Below the pieces are notes generated by a model. That model searched no databases and had not been told where the DNA came from. It was given only the letters and a program-made list of their open reading frames with translations. The translations under genes and the position numbers were made by a program. Shown here in pieces: positions 1-8,475 of a stretch of 12,197 nt of DNA. Source of the DNA: Paracoccaceae bacterium (GTDB lineage Bacteria; Pseudomonadota; Alphaproteobacteria; Rhodobacterales; Rhodobacteraceae); NCBI GenBank assembly GCA_024742655.1, contig JANSYB010000022.1, forward strand, positions 1 to 12,197, read 5' to 3'. Position 1 is the first letter of the stretch, and every line of letters starts with the position of its first letter.

Positions 1-3000
1 CCCGCCCTGGTCAGCCGCACCCTGCTGGTAGAGGATCTCCTGCCTGAACGAATAGATTTCGACCTCTCCCTGCCGGATGACCCGATCCGCCCCGGAGACG
101 CGCCGCCGCTGACGATCGAGGCACGGTACCTGTTTGGTGCCACGGGCGCCGATCTGGCCGCCGAAGGGACGGTGACCCTGCGCGGCAAACGGGAACTTGA
201 CGCGTTCCCCGGCTATCGCTTTGGCCGGTATGACGAGGGTGCCTCGCCCCGCACCTCCTACCTGCCGGGTGGCAAGACCGATGCGGATGGCCTTTTGACC
301 ATGGCCGCCGAGATGCCACAGACCGACACGGCCGATCGCCCGTTCGAGGCCGAGGTCATCGCTCGTGTGCGTGAAGGGTCCGGCCGCCCGGTGGAGCGGC
401 GTCTGACCCGCATGCTGGCCCCGGCCGGTCCGGTCATCGGCCTGAAACCGGCCTTCGACGGGGTCGTGCCCGAGGGCAGCGCCGCCCGCTTTGAGGTGAT
501 TGCTGTCGGCACCGACCTGCAAGCCGTTCCCATGCAGGTGCGCTGGACGGTCAACCGGGTCGAAACGCGCTACCAGTGGTACCAGCAATACGGCAACTGG
601 AACTGGGAGCCGATCACCACACGCACCCGCATTGACACCGGCACCGGCACGATTGGTGACAGCCCTCTTGAGGTCGAAGCACCCGTCGACTGGGGCCGGT
701 ATGAACTGGTGGTCGAACGGGTCGGTGGCGCCTACGTCGCCGCGTCGAGCGATTTCTATGCCGGCTGGTATGCGCCCGCCGACGCCAGCAGCACGCCCGA
801 CACGCTGGAGCTGTCTCTGGACAAACCCGGCTACACCCCGGGCGACACGGCCAACCTGCGCCTCGTACCGCGCTATGCGGGCACTGCGCTGATCACCGTC
901 ATGTCCAACCGCGTGATCGACATGCAGGCGGTCGAGGTGGCCGAGGGAGAGAACACCATTCCCCTGACCGTAACCGACGACTGGGGCGCGGGTGCCTATG
1001 TCACGGCGCAGGTGATCCGCCCGATGGATGTGGCCGCCGGGCAAAACCCGGCCCGGTCGCTTGGCCTGTCCTATGCCAGCATCGATCCGGGCGACAAACA
1101 GCTGTCGGTCAGCATCGACGCGCCGGAGATCACCGCGCCGCGCGGCCCGCTGAATGTCACCGTCAACGTGGACGGCCTGACCAATGGCGAGACCGGCCAT
1201 GTCACCCTCGCCGCGGTCGATCTGGGTATCCTCAACCTGACGGGCTTCGACAGCCCCGATCCCTCGGCGCATTACTTCGGCCAGCGCCGTCTTGGTGTAG
1301 AGATCCGCGATCTTTATGGCCGTCTCATCGACGGGATGAACGGCGCACAGGGTCAGGTGCGATCCGGTGGCGATGCAGGCAATCAGATGCAAACCCAGTC
1401 ACCCCCGCCGACAGAGGAGCTGGTCGCCTATTTCTCGGGGCCGCTCACCGTCGGCCCCGATGGCACCGCACAGGCCCGGTTCGACATCCCTGATTTCAAC
1501 GGCACCGTGCGGCTGATGGCCGTGGCGTGGTCAGCCACCGGTGTCGGACAGGCCGAACATGACACGATCGTGCGCGATCCGGTGGTCGTCACCGCCTCCT
1601 TGCCGCGCTTCCTTTCGCCCGGCGATCAAAGCCGCCTGCTGCTCGAGATCGTCCATGCCGAGGGACCGACGGGCCGCATGGGCCTTGATGTCAGCGCCAC
1701 GGGGCTGAGCATCAACGGCACAGTGCCGTCCGGGATCGAGTTGGGCGCGCAGGAAAAGCTCACGCTGTCGCTGCCTGTGACCGCTGGCGCAACCGGCGAT
1801 CACGATCTGCGCGTGGCCCTGACCACACCCGATGGCAAGCAACTGACCAAGTCGCTGAAGATCGGCGTGCGCGCCAATGATCCGGCCATTTCCACCACGC
1901 GCCGCTTTTCGCTGGCGCCCGGGAATACCTTTACGCTGGATGCAGAGATCTTTGCCGGCCTGCTTGACGGCACGGGAGAGGTAATGGTCTCGGCCGGGCC
2001 ACTGGCCAAGCTGGACGCACCGGGCCTGTTGTCCGCGCTGGACCGATACCCCTATGGCTGCACCGAACAGGTTGTCTCTGCCGCGATGCCGCTGCTTTAC
2101 TTCGACGAGGTGGCCCGCGCGATGGGGCTGGGCAATGCGGATCAGGTGGAACAGCGCATCGATCAGGCCATTGCGCGTGTGCTGACGCGGCAGTCGAGTT
2201 CGGGCGGTTTCGGCCTGTGGCGGGCCAGCTCGGGGGATTTCTGGCTGGATGCCTATGTCGCCGATTTCCTGTCACGCGCCCGCGCCGAAGGCCACGAGGT
2301 GCCACAACTGGCCTATGCCATGGCGATGGACAACCTGCGAAACCGCATCAACTATGCCCCTGATTTCGACAAGGGGGGCGAGGAAATCGCCTATGGCCTG
2401 ATGGTTCTGGCCCGCGAAGGCGCGGCGCGCATGGGCGACCTGCGTTACTATGCCGACGTCAAGGCCGATGCCTTTGCCACGCCGCTGGCGCTGGCACAGC
2501 TGGGGGCCGCGCTGGCCGCCTATGGCGATCAGACCCGCGCCGACCGCATGTTTGCCCTCGCGCTGCGTGACATGATCGCCACCTCCGGCCCCGAGGGGCA
2601 GCTTTGGCGCGCCGATTACGGCACCCGCCTGCGGGACCGCGCCGGGCTGCTGACCCTCGCGGCCGAGGCGGGCAGCAGCGTGGTGGACACCGCCACGCTG
2701 GCGGGCACGCTGACTGCGGACGGGCCGCACATGTCGACGCAGGAACAGGCCTGGACCCTGCTGGCCGCACGCGCCCTGCTGCGTGATCCGGCCACCGCGG
2801 CGCTGACCCTGAATGGTGATCCCGTCACCGGGCCCTTCGTGCGGCGCTTCGCGGCGGCGGGCCTGCCCGCGCAGACCATCCGCAACGACGGCGCCAATCC
2901 CACCGACATCACCCTGACCACCATCGGCATCCCCCGGATCGCACCCGAGGCGGGCGGCTATGGCTATGCGATAGATCGCGCCTATTACGACCTCGATGGC

Positions 3001-3387
3001 ACGCCGGTGTCGCTTGATGCCGTGACCAGCGGCACGCGGCTGGTCACCGTTCTGACGGTCCGGCCCTTCGAGAAGGGCGAGGCGCGGCTGATGATCGACG
3101 ATCCGCTGCCCGCCGGTCTGGAAATCGACAATCCGAACCTGCTGCAATCGGGGGACATACGCTCACTCGACTGGCTTGACCCGGCGAATGCCCGACACAC
3201 CGAGTTCCGCGCGGACCGGTTCCTGGCGGCGGTCGACTGGCGCTCGGACAAGCCGTTCCAGCTGGCCTACATGGTCCGGGCCATTTCACCGGGCAGCTAC
3301 CATCACCCGGCGGCTTCAGTCGAGGACATGTACCGCCCGCAATACCGGGCGCGGTCTTCCACCGGGCGGATCGAGGTGACAGAGTGA
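1..3387 (+). CDS. Bacterial alpha-2-macroglobulin family protein (YfhM/ECAM-like), 5' truncated
   Basis: The frame is open from base 1, so the gene enters from the left; 1128 residues are visible, against about 1650 for E. coli YfhM. The first GTG (base 172) is only an internal codon. The visible part begins in N-terminal macroglobulin-like domains. The A2M domain (visible residues about 470-555, with VAYFSGPL) follows a Gly/Gln/Pro-rich stretch that could be the bait or flexible region. The thioester motif CTEQ is at bases 2059-2070 (visible residues 687-690), preceded by YPYG as in YfhM. An all-helical thioester domain and a C-terminal MG10-like domain (to LAYMVRAISPG) complete it. In this family the protein is periplasmic, often a lipoprotein, and traps attacking proteases through the Cys-Gln thioester. 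Signal peptide and lipobox would lie outside the window. It leads an operon with the lipid-binding gene and pbpC. Family call is secure; the target protease is unknown. Confidence 0.95.
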   Translation, partial: PALVSRTLLVEDLLPERIDFDLSLPDDPIRPGDAPPLTIEARYLFGATGADLAAEGTVTLRGKRELDAFPGYRFGRYDEGASPRTSYLPGGKTDADGLLTMAAEMPQTDTADRPFEAEVIARVREGSGRPVERRLTRMLAPAGPVIGLKPAFDGVVPEGSAARFEVIAVGTDLQAVPMQVRWTVNRVETRYQWYQQYGNWNWEPITTRTRIDTGTGTIGDSPLEVEAPVDWGRYELVVERVGGAYVAASSDFYAGWYAPADASSTPDTLELSLDKPGYTPGDTANLRLVPRYAGTALITVMSNRVIDMQAVEVAEGENTIPLTVTDDWGAGAYVTAQVIRPMDVAAGQNPARSLGLSYASIDPGDKQLSVSIDAPEITAPRGPLNVTVNVDGLTNGETGHVTLAAVDLGILNLTGFDSPDPSAHYFGQRRLGVEIRDLYGRLIDGMNGAQGQVRSGGDAGNQMQTQSPPPTEELVAYFSGPLTVGPDGTAQARFDIPDFNGTVRLMAVAWSATGVGQAEHDTIVRDPVVVTASLPRFLSPGDQSRLLLEIVHAEGPTGRMGLDVSATGLSINGTVPSGIELGAQEKLTLSLPVTAGATGDHDLRVALTTPDGKQLTKSLKIGVRANDPAISTTRRFSLAPGNTFTLDAEIFAGLLDGTGEVMVSAGPLAKLDAPGLLSALDRYPYGCTEQVVSAAMPLLYFDEVARAMGLGNADQVEQRIDQAIARVLTRQSSSGGFGLWRASSGDFWLDAYVADFLSRARAEGHEVPQLAYAMAMDNLRNRINYAPDFDKGGEEIAYGLMVLAREGAARMGDLRYYADVKADAFATPLALAQLGAALAAYGDQTRADRMFALALRDMIATSGPEGQLWRADYGTRLRDRAGLLTLAAEAGSSVVDTATLAGTLTADGPHMSTQEQAWTLLAARALLRDPATAALTLNGDPVTGPFVRRFAAAGLPAQTIRNDGANPTDITLTTIGIPRIAPEAGGYGYAIDRAYYDLDGTPVSLDAVTSGTRLVTVLTVRPFEKGEARLMIDDPLPAGLEIDNPNLLQSGDIRSLDWLDPANARHTEFRADRFLAAVDWRSDKPFQLAYMVRAISPGSYHHPAASVEDMYRPQYRARSSTGRIEVTE
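2059..2070 (+). other. Thioester motif CTEQ of the A2M protein
   Basis: The codons read Cys-Thr-Glu-Gln after Tyr-Pro-Tyr-Gly. The Cys and Gln that form the internal thioester bond in thioester-containing A2M proteins are both present; the second position is Thr instead of the Leu of E. coli YfhM or the Gly of animal A2M. This suggests a covalently trapping form, unlike the thioester-less MagD/YfaS type. Confidence 0.85.
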
Positions 3388-3403
3388 TCGCGGGCCTCTC
3401 CCC

Positions 3404-3979
3404 ATGACCGGCCAGACCATAGCCACCGCGCACTGGACCGCGCTGGACCGCTCCGGCGAGGACAAGTGTCGCCTTGCCCGCGCCGGTCATGGTTGGCTGC
3501 TGGTCGGTCATGCCCGGTTCCAGGATGGGGACGGCTTTGCCGCACTGGACTACGTGGTGCGCTGCGACAAGGACTGGCTGACCCTTGGCGTGGATATCGC
3601 GGGGCCGCATGGCGACCGCGACATTCGCATCCAGATTGAGCGCACCACGGATGGATGGAGCCTGAACGAAACCCCGCAACCGGGTCTGGACTTGGCCCTT
3701 GATATCGACCTGTCCTTTACACCGGCCACGAACCTGATGCCGCTGCGCCGCCTGTTAGCGGGCCCGGTCGATGCTCTGATCACCCGTTCGGCATGGCTCG
3801 ACTATCCGGCGACAGCGCTCAGGCCGCTGGATCAGACCTATACCCGCCGTGCACCGGGCAAGGTGGCATACCGGGGGGAGCAGACCGGCTACGTGACGGA
3901 ACTGAGCGTGGATGACAGTGGCTTTGTCACCACCTATCCCCGGCTCTGGCAGGGCGAGGTGCGGCATGAGACGCCCTGA
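3404..3979 (+). CDS. Putative glycolipid-binding family protein (PF06475 / DUF1089-like)
   Basis: This 191-residue protein has no visible signal peptide or membrane segment. Family-like signatures are the N-terminal W-x-x-L-D start, GHARFQDGDG around residue 35, the segment DIDLSFTPATN near residues 100-110 followed by LMPLRRL, the PLDQTYTR stretch near 141-148, and a C-terminal VDDSGFVTTYP. These recall the family whose solved example is Pseudomonas PA1994, named glycolipid-binding from structural resemblance; no biochemical activity is established that I know of. The ATG is 16 bases after the A2M stop with only a weak Shine-Dalgarno, and the last 14 bases overlap pbpC, so it is probably translated by coupling within one operon. 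The placement hints at a role in envelope or lipid handling, but that is inference. The family call rests on recalled motifs and should be checked by profile search. Confidence 0.72.
   Translation: MTGQTIATAHWTALDRSGEDKCRLARAGHGWLLVGHARFQDGDGFAALDYVVRCDKDWLTLGVDIAGPHGDRDIRIQIERTTDGWSLNETPQPGLDLALDIDLSFTPATNLMPLRRLLAGPVDALITRSAWLDYPATALRPLDQTYTRRAPGKVAYRGEQTGYVTELSVDDSGFVTTYPRLWQGEVRHETP
3951..3959 (+). promoter_or_regulatory. Ribosome binding site of pbpC
   Basis: AGGGCGAGG ends 6 bases before the ATG at 3966. It supports this start over an upstream in-frame ATG at 3912, which would add 18 residues before a normal short basic N-terminus (MRRPDR) and membrane anchor. The site lies inside the end of the preceding gene. 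Confidence 0.6.
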
Positions 3980-6014
3980 CCGATTGCTGTTTTGCCTGGC
4001 CGTGCTGTTGCTATGCGTCGGGCTGGGTCGCGACGCCGCCGACCGCTGGATCGATCGGACCGACCTGCCGCCCTTGTTCAGCGCAACCTCAACGGAGGTG
4101 CTTGACCGCAATGGCGCGTTGTTGCGCGTCTATACGGTCGAGGACGGGCGCTGGCGTCTGGCCGCGGCACCGGGCAGCGTGGATCCCGGCTATCTGGGGA
4201 TGCTGATCGCCTACGAGGACAAACGCTTTTACCGTCACAACGGCGTCGACCTTCTGGCCATGGTGCGCGCGGCGGGGCAGGCCGTGCGTCATGGCACGGT
4301 CATCTCGGGCGGTTCCACCCTGAGCATGCAGGTGGCCCGCCTGCTGGAAAACAGCGGCACCGGGCGCCTGTCGGGCAAGCTGCGACAGGTCCGCGTGGCG
4401 CTGGCGCTGGAGCGCAGGCTGAGCAAAGAGCAGATCCTGCAACTTTATCTGGAACGTGCGCCTTTCGGCGGCAATCTCGAAGGGGTTCGCGCCGCCACGC
4501 TGGCCTGGTTCGGCAAGGAGCCACGCCGCCTGACCCCGGCCGAGGCCGCGCTGCTGGTGGCGCTGCCGCAATCGCCCGAGGCCCGTCGCCCGGACCGGGA
4601 TCATACCGCCGCCACCTCTGCCCGCGACCGCGTGCTGGCCCGCGCCGCGCGTGACGGTCTGCTGACGCCCGAGGCCGCCGCCGCCGCCCGGACCGAGCCG
4701 GTCCCCGTCACCCGACGCCCCTTCCCGGCGCTGGCGCCACACCTGTCGGACCGGGCGCTGGCGCAGGATCCCCTCGCCACGCGCCACGACCTGACGGTTG
4801 ACGCCTCACTGCAACGCAGCCTGGAACGGCTGGCCCGCGACACGGCGCACGGCCTGCCGCCAGAGGCCTCCATCGCGATGATCGTCGCGGATCACCAAAG
4901 CGGTGATATTCTTGCCTCGGTCGGCTCCGCGAATTACGACGCGACAGACGGGCGGCAAGGCTTTGTCGACATGACGGTGGCTCACCGGTCTCCGGGCTCG
5001 ACGCTCAAGCCGCTGGTTTACGCCATGGCGTTCGACCGTGGCCTCGCCCACCCCCAGACCCTGATCGATGACCGGCCGGTGTCGTTCGGCCGCTATGCCC
5101 CGCAGAATTTCGACGGAGCGTTCCGCGGCCAGATCACCGTGACCGAGGCGTTGCGGCAATCGCTGAACATTCCCGTGGTCCTGCTTCTGGACGAGATCGG
5201 CCCGGCCCACCTGATGGACACGATGCGCCGAAGCGGTGTATCGGCCAGCCTGCCCGGCGATCAGGCCGGGCTGGCCGTGGCCCTTGGCGGGGTCGGCGTG
5301 ACGCTGAGCGACCTTGCCCGGCTTTACGCCATGCTGGCCCAAGGCGGCATCGAACGTCCGCTGCACTGGCGCAAGGGAGCCGCGATCACCGGGCAGCAAA
5401 GCGTTCTCAGCCGCGCGGCGGCGTGGCACGTCAGCGATATTCTTGCCGGGCTCGCCCCGCCCCCCGGCGCACCGGCCCGGCGCATCGCCTACAAGACCGG
5501 CACATCCTACGGGCACCGCGATGCCTGGGCTGTGGGGTTCGATGGCCGCCATGTCGCGGCCGTCTGGATCGGCCGACCCGACGGCACGCCGATGCCCGGC
5601 GCGTTTGGCGGGGACCTGGCCGCGCCGGTTCTTTTCGAGGCGTTCCAGCGCCTGAAGCCACGGGTCGACCCGCTGCCACCGCCACCGCCGGAAACCCTGA
5701 TCCTGTCCACCGCCGCCCTGCCGCAGCCCTTGCGACGCTTTGCCGGGCGAGACGCGCTTTTCGAACCGGAGGCGGACGCGCCCAAGCTGATCTTTCCACC
5801 TGATGGCGCACGCCTGCCGATCTCGGGTCAAACCCTGACGGTCAAGCTGCGCGATGGCGCACCGCCGTTCACCTGGATGGCCAACGGCCAGCCGCTGAAA
5901 ACGGGCAGTCACCGGCGCGAGGCGCAGCTTGATGGCATAACACAGGGGTTTTCGACCCTGTCGGTCATCGATGCCAGGGGGCGATCCTCAAAGGTGACCG
6001 TCTGGATCGACTGA
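3966..6014 (+). CDS. pbpC: Penicillin-binding protein 1C, bifunctional glycosyltransferase/transpeptidase
   Basis: The product is 682 residues, inner-membrane anchored by one hydrophobic segment at about residues 7-20, with the enzyme domains in the periplasm. The glycosyltransferase (family GT51) shows the EDKRFYRH motif with the catalytic Glu84, then GGSTLSMQ and the RRLSKEQILQLYLE helix; it polymerises lipid II into glycan strands. The transpeptidase has all three active-site motifs: STLK (nucleophile Ser345, Lys348), SLN (399-401) and KTGT (510-513). A C-terminal domain of the BiPBP_C type (about residues 610-682) is typical of PBP1C and separates it from PBP1A/1B. The start overlaps the upstream gene by 14 bases. 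Linkage to A2M matches the known yfhM-pbpC partnership, thought to let the cell repair peptidoglycan when proteases attack. All key residues are intact, so it should be active. Confidence 0.96.
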   Translation: MRRPDRLLFCLAVLLLCVGLGRDAADRWIDRTDLPPLFSATSTEVLDRNGALLRVYTVEDGRWRLAAAPGSVDPGYLGMLIAYEDKRFYRHNGVDLLAMVRAAGQAVRHGTVISGGSTLSMQVARLLENSGTGRLSGKLRQVRVALALERRLSKEQILQLYLERAPFGGNLEGVRAATLAWFGKEPRRLTPAEAALLVALPQSPEARRPDRDHTAATSARDRVLARAARDGLLTPEAAAAARTEPVPVTRRPFPALAPHLSDRALAQDPLATRHDLTVDASLQRSLERLARDTAHGLPPEASIAMIVADHQSGDILASVGSANYDATDGRQGFVDMTVAHRSPGSTLKPLVYAMAFDRGLAHPQTLIDDRPVSFGRYAPQNFDGAFRGQITVTEALRQSLNIPVVLLLDEIGPAHLMDTMRRSGVSASLPGDQAGLAVALGGVGVTLSDLARLYAMLAQGGIERPLHWRKGAAITGQQSVLSRAAAWHVSDILAGLAPPPGAPARRIAYKTGTSYGHRDAWAVGFDGRHVAAVWIGRPDGTPMPGAFGGDLAAPVLFEAFQRLKPRVDPLPPPPPETLILSTAALPQPLRRFAGRDALFEPEADAPKLIFPPDGARLPISGQTLTVKLRDGAPPFTWMANGQPLKTGSHRREAQLDGITQGFSTLSVIDARGRSSKVTVWID

Positions 6015-6716
6015 TCAACGCCCGGGGCGCAGCGGCACCCTGCCGCCTGCCTGCAGGAGCCACGCCTCTTGACCCTCGAAGACCGCGACATGCAGCGCCC
6101 GGCCCCAGCCCGCGCCGCCATCCAGCGCCACGCGATTGCCGTGATGTTCAGGCCAGTCGACCGGCGTGTGGCCATGCACGATCAGCTTGCCGTGATCGCG
6201 CCGGTCCGACAGGAACGGTTCACGGATCCACATCAGATCCTCGGGATGCTGATCGGTCAGCGGCACGCCGGGCGCAATCCCGGCATGGCACAGAAACAGG
6301 TCATCGGTTTCATGCGCGTGCGGCAGCCCCGCCAGGAAATCGACATGCGCCTGTGGGACCGCGCGCAAGGCCGCGTCGCGGTCGCGCCGGTACACGCCAT
6401 AGGACGCCATCGTTTCGCGCCCGCCCATGTTTGTCGACAGCCAGCCGTGGTTGCCTGCCTTTTCCCCCTGTACGTCAAGGAAATCCAGAAACAACTGATC
6501 GTGGTTGCCACGTAGCACGATCCAGTCGCGTCCCGCCGCGATCCAGTCGATCAGTGTCTGGATCACCCCGCGGCTGTCCGGGCCACGGTCGACAAGATCG
6601 CCCAGAAAGATCACGCGCGCGCCCTGGCCGCCTTCGGCCTCGATCAGCGCCAGGGCATCCCTCAGCTTGTCGCTATTGCCGTGAATGTCGGGGATGACAT
6701 AGATCTCATCGCTCAT
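6015..6716 (-). CDS. PPP-family metallophosphoesterase (serine/threonine phosphatase or ApaH-like)
   Basis: The 233-residue soluble protein carries the full PPP metal-binding series: DIHG (Asp10, His12), GDLVDRGPDS (Asp40), GNHD (71-73), the CHAG histidine (His144) and HGHTP (181-185), ending with a typical DGGAGWG. This is the two-metal calcineurin-like fold. Members of this size include lambda-type protein phosphatases (PrpA/PrpB) and diadenosine tetraphosphatase-like enzymes; sequence alone does not settle the substrate. The WIREPFLS stretch before HGHTP is common to both. The ATG overlaps by ATGA with the stop of a small upstream reading frame, and the only purine-rich stretch (AAGGGG) is one base from the ATG, so translation may be coupled. 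Its stop abuts the pbpC stop. It is downstream of serC-serA on the same strand, perhaps the same transcript. Confidence 0.88.
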   Translation of the reverse strand: MSDEIYVIPDIHGNSDKLRDALALIEAEGGQGARVIFLGDLVDRGPDSRGVIQTLIDWIAAGRDWIVLRGNHDQLFLDFLDVQGEKAGNHGWLSTNMGGRETMASYGVYRRDRDAALRAVPQAHVDFLAGLPHAHETDDLFLCHAGIAPGVPLTDQHPEDLMWIREPFLSDRRDHGKLIVHGHTPVDWPEHHGNRVALDGGAGWGRALHVAVFEGQEAWLLQAGGRVPLRPGR

Positions 6717-6869
6717 GCCCCTTGGGAAACCACCCGGCGAACAAGGTCAAGCGGCTTTCGCGTCTGCGCCATGTCTGCGGGGCAAAAGACGCCGGTATCC
6801 CGGAGACGCGCCAGGAAACCGCCGCGGAACGCATCCGGCCCGAAGGTTTGGGCCCCCCGGGCCGGACAT
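6713..6869 (-). pseudogene. Possible small ORF interrupted at a G6 run (hypothetical)
   Basis: On the minus strand an ATG lies 2 bases after the serA TGA. It starts MSGPG and reaches a run of six G (6853-6858). If the run were five G, the frame would continue for about 51 residues through FRGGFLARLRDTG and LDLVRRVV to a TGA that overlaps the phosphatase start as ATGA. Read as given, the ATG frame instead gives an unrelated 40-residue product, and the protein-like frame is in phase with the serA stop and has no ATG until 19 residues before its end. The tight junctions on both sides argue for a real gene. Against it are only moderate GC at third codon positions, no good Shine-Dalgarno and no recognised family. 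It may be a sequencing or mutation frameshift, a slippage site, or non-coding DNA. Confidence 0.25.
6834..6866 (-). terminator. GC-rich hairpin after serA, possible terminator without T-run
   Basis: TCCGGCCCG (6834-6842) and CGGGCCGGA (6858-6866) form a perfect 9-bp stem with a 15-base loop, starting 5 bases beyond the serA stop. Neither strand has a T-run after it, so it is not a canonical intrinsic terminator. It may attenuate transcription from serA into the phosphatase gene or protect the serA transcript end. It overlaps the possible small ORF, so the two readings compete. Confidence 0.3.
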
Positions 6870-6871
6870 AA

Positions 6872-8467
6872 TCAAACCACGTCGAAGGACAGCGGGCGGA
6901 CCTGCTGGAACTTGCCGGTGGCCTCGAGCTTTTTGACTACGGATGCCTCGATCGGCGCATCCACGTAGAGCAACGCGATCGCCTCTCCGCCCTGAGCCGC
7001 GCGACCAAGGGTGAAGTTGGCGATGTTCACGCCGTTCTCGCCCATCATCTGGCCCAACGTGCCGATGATGCCCGGCTCGTCGTTGTTCGTGGTGTAGAGC
7101 ATGTGCTGCCCGATCTCGGCGTCGATGTTGATCCCCTTGATCTGGATGAACCGCGGCTTGCCGTCGCTGAACACCGTGCCACCGATGGAGCGTTCGCGCT
7201 TGTCCGTTACCACCGTTAGCTTGATGTAACCCTCAAAGGCGCCCGACTTGTCCTGCCGGGTGGTCGAGATCTTGATGCCGCGTTCCTTGGCCACCACCGG
7301 GGCGGACACCATGTTCACCTCGGGGTTCACGGATTTCATGATCCCCGCCACAGCCGCACAGGTCAGCGCCTCGAGGTTCATCTCGCTCACGACACCGTCG
7401 TAAAGGATGTTGATCGCCTTGACCGGCTCGTCCGTCATCTGGCCGATGAAATTGCCAAGATGGTCGGCCAGCTTGATCCACGGCCCCATCACCTTGGCCT
7501 CTTCAGCCGTGACCGAGGGCATGTTCAGCGCATTGGAAACGGCCCCCGTCAGCAGGTAATCGGCCATCTGTTCGGCCACCTGAAGCGCCACGTTTTCCTG
7601 CGCCTCGGTCGTGGCCGCACCGAGGTGCGGGGTGCAGACCACGTTGGGCAGGCCGAACAGCGGGTTCTCGGTCGCGGGCTCCTCGGCGAAGACGTCAAAG
7701 GCCGCGCCGGCCACATGGCCCGATTTCAGCAACTCGGCCAAGGCCGCCTCGTCCACCAGACCACCGCGGGCACAGTTGATGATGCGTACGCCCTTCTTGG
7801 TCCTGGCCAGCGCCTCGGCCGACAGGATATTGCGCGTGGCATTGATCAGCGGGGTGTGCAGCGTGATGAAATCGGCACGCGCCAGCAATTCATCCAGATC
7901 GACCTTCTCGGCGCCTTTCTGGGCGATCTTTTCCTCGCTCAGTGTCGGGTCATAGGCGATGACCTTCATCTTCAGGCCCCGCGCCCGGTCGGCCACGACA
8001 GCCCCGATATTGCCGATGCCGATGATGCCCAACGTCTTGTTGGTCAACTCGACCCCCATGAACTTGGATTTTTCCCATTTGCCGGCATGGGTGCTGGCGC
8101 TGGCCTCGGGCAGTTGGCGGGCCACGGCGAACATCATCGCGATGGCGTGTTCGGCAGTGGTGACCATGTTGCCGAAGGGCGTGTTCATCACGATCACGCC
8201 TTTCTTGCTGGCGGCCGGCTTGTCGATATTGTCGGTGCCGATACCGGCGCGGCCGATGACCTTGAGGTTGTCGGCAGCCTCTAGGATCTTCTCGGTGACC
8301 TTGGTGGCCGAGCGGATGGCGAGGCCGTCATACTGCCCGATGATCTCGCGCAGCTTTTCCTTGTCCTTGCCAAGCTCGGGCATGAAATCCACGTCGATGC
8401 CGCGATCCCGAAAGATCTGCACGGCAGTTTCACTCAGCTTGTCGGATACGAGTACCTTGGGAGCCAT
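6872..8467 (-). CDS. serA: D-3-phosphoglycerate dehydrogenase
   Basis: This enzyme oxidises 3-phosphoglycerate to 3-phosphohydroxypyruvate with NAD, the first step of serine synthesis. The product is 531 residues, the long form with an extra domain. The NAD-binding motif is GIGNIG (150-155) followed by YDP with Asp173, which favours NAD over NADP. Active-site residues are Arg234 in NCARGG, Glu263 in AEEP and His281 in TPHLG. The linker and allosteric substrate-binding-type domain precede a C-terminal ACT domain (about 459-531, with NNDEPGIIGTLG), the usual site of serine feedback inhibition. The ATG at 8467 is preceded by AAAGGA 8 bases upstream and gives the family start MAPKVLVS; an in-frame ATG at 8515 would add 16 unrelated residues lying in the palindromic spacer. 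It follows serC by 94 bases and is probably co-transcribed with it. Confidence 0.97.
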   Translation of the reverse strand: MAPKVLVSDKLSETAVQIFRDRGIDVDFMPELGKDKEKLREIIGQYDGLAIRSATKVTEKILEAADNLKVIGRAGIGTDNIDKPAASKKGVIVMNTPFGNMVTTAEHAIAMMFAVARQLPEASASTHAGKWEKSKFMGVELTNKTLGIIGIGNIGAVVADRARGLKMKVIAYDPTLSEEKIAQKGAEKVDLDELLARADFITLHTPLINATRNILSAEALARTKKGVRIINCARGGLVDEAALAELLKSGHVAGAAFDVFAEEPATENPLFGLPNVVCTPHLGAATTEAQENVALQVAEQMADYLLTGAVSNALNMPSVTAEEAKVMGPWIKLADHLGNFIGQMTDEPVKAINILYDGVVSEMNLEALTCAAVAGIMKSVNPEVNMVSAPVVAKERGIKISTTRQDKSGAFEGYIKLTVVTDKRERSIGGTVFSDGKPRFIQIKGINIDAEIGQHMLYTTNNDEPGIIGTLGQMMGENGVNIANFTLGRAAQGGEAIALLYVDAPIEASVVKKLEATGKFQQVRPLSFDVV

Positions 8468-8475
8468 TTGTCTGG

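Noticed and set aside
2272..3147. A 291-codon open frame on the minus strand inside the A2M gene
   Set aside because: It is opposite well-conserved A2M coding sequence and shows no family signature or ribosome binding site.
3912..3965. Upstream start for pbpC
   Set aside because: The ATG at 3966 has a good ribosome binding site and is followed directly by the membrane anchor; the extension would only increase overlap with the previous gene.
6032..6046. GCGGCA/TGCCGC stem-loop just after pbpC as an intrinsic terminator
   Set aside because: The stem is only 6 bp, there is no T-run, and the bases encode the phosphatase C-terminus.
6745..6750. TTGACC on the minus strand as a -35 box for the phosphatase gene
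   Set aside because: No acceptable -10 box lies at the right distance, and the start point would fall almost on the start codon.
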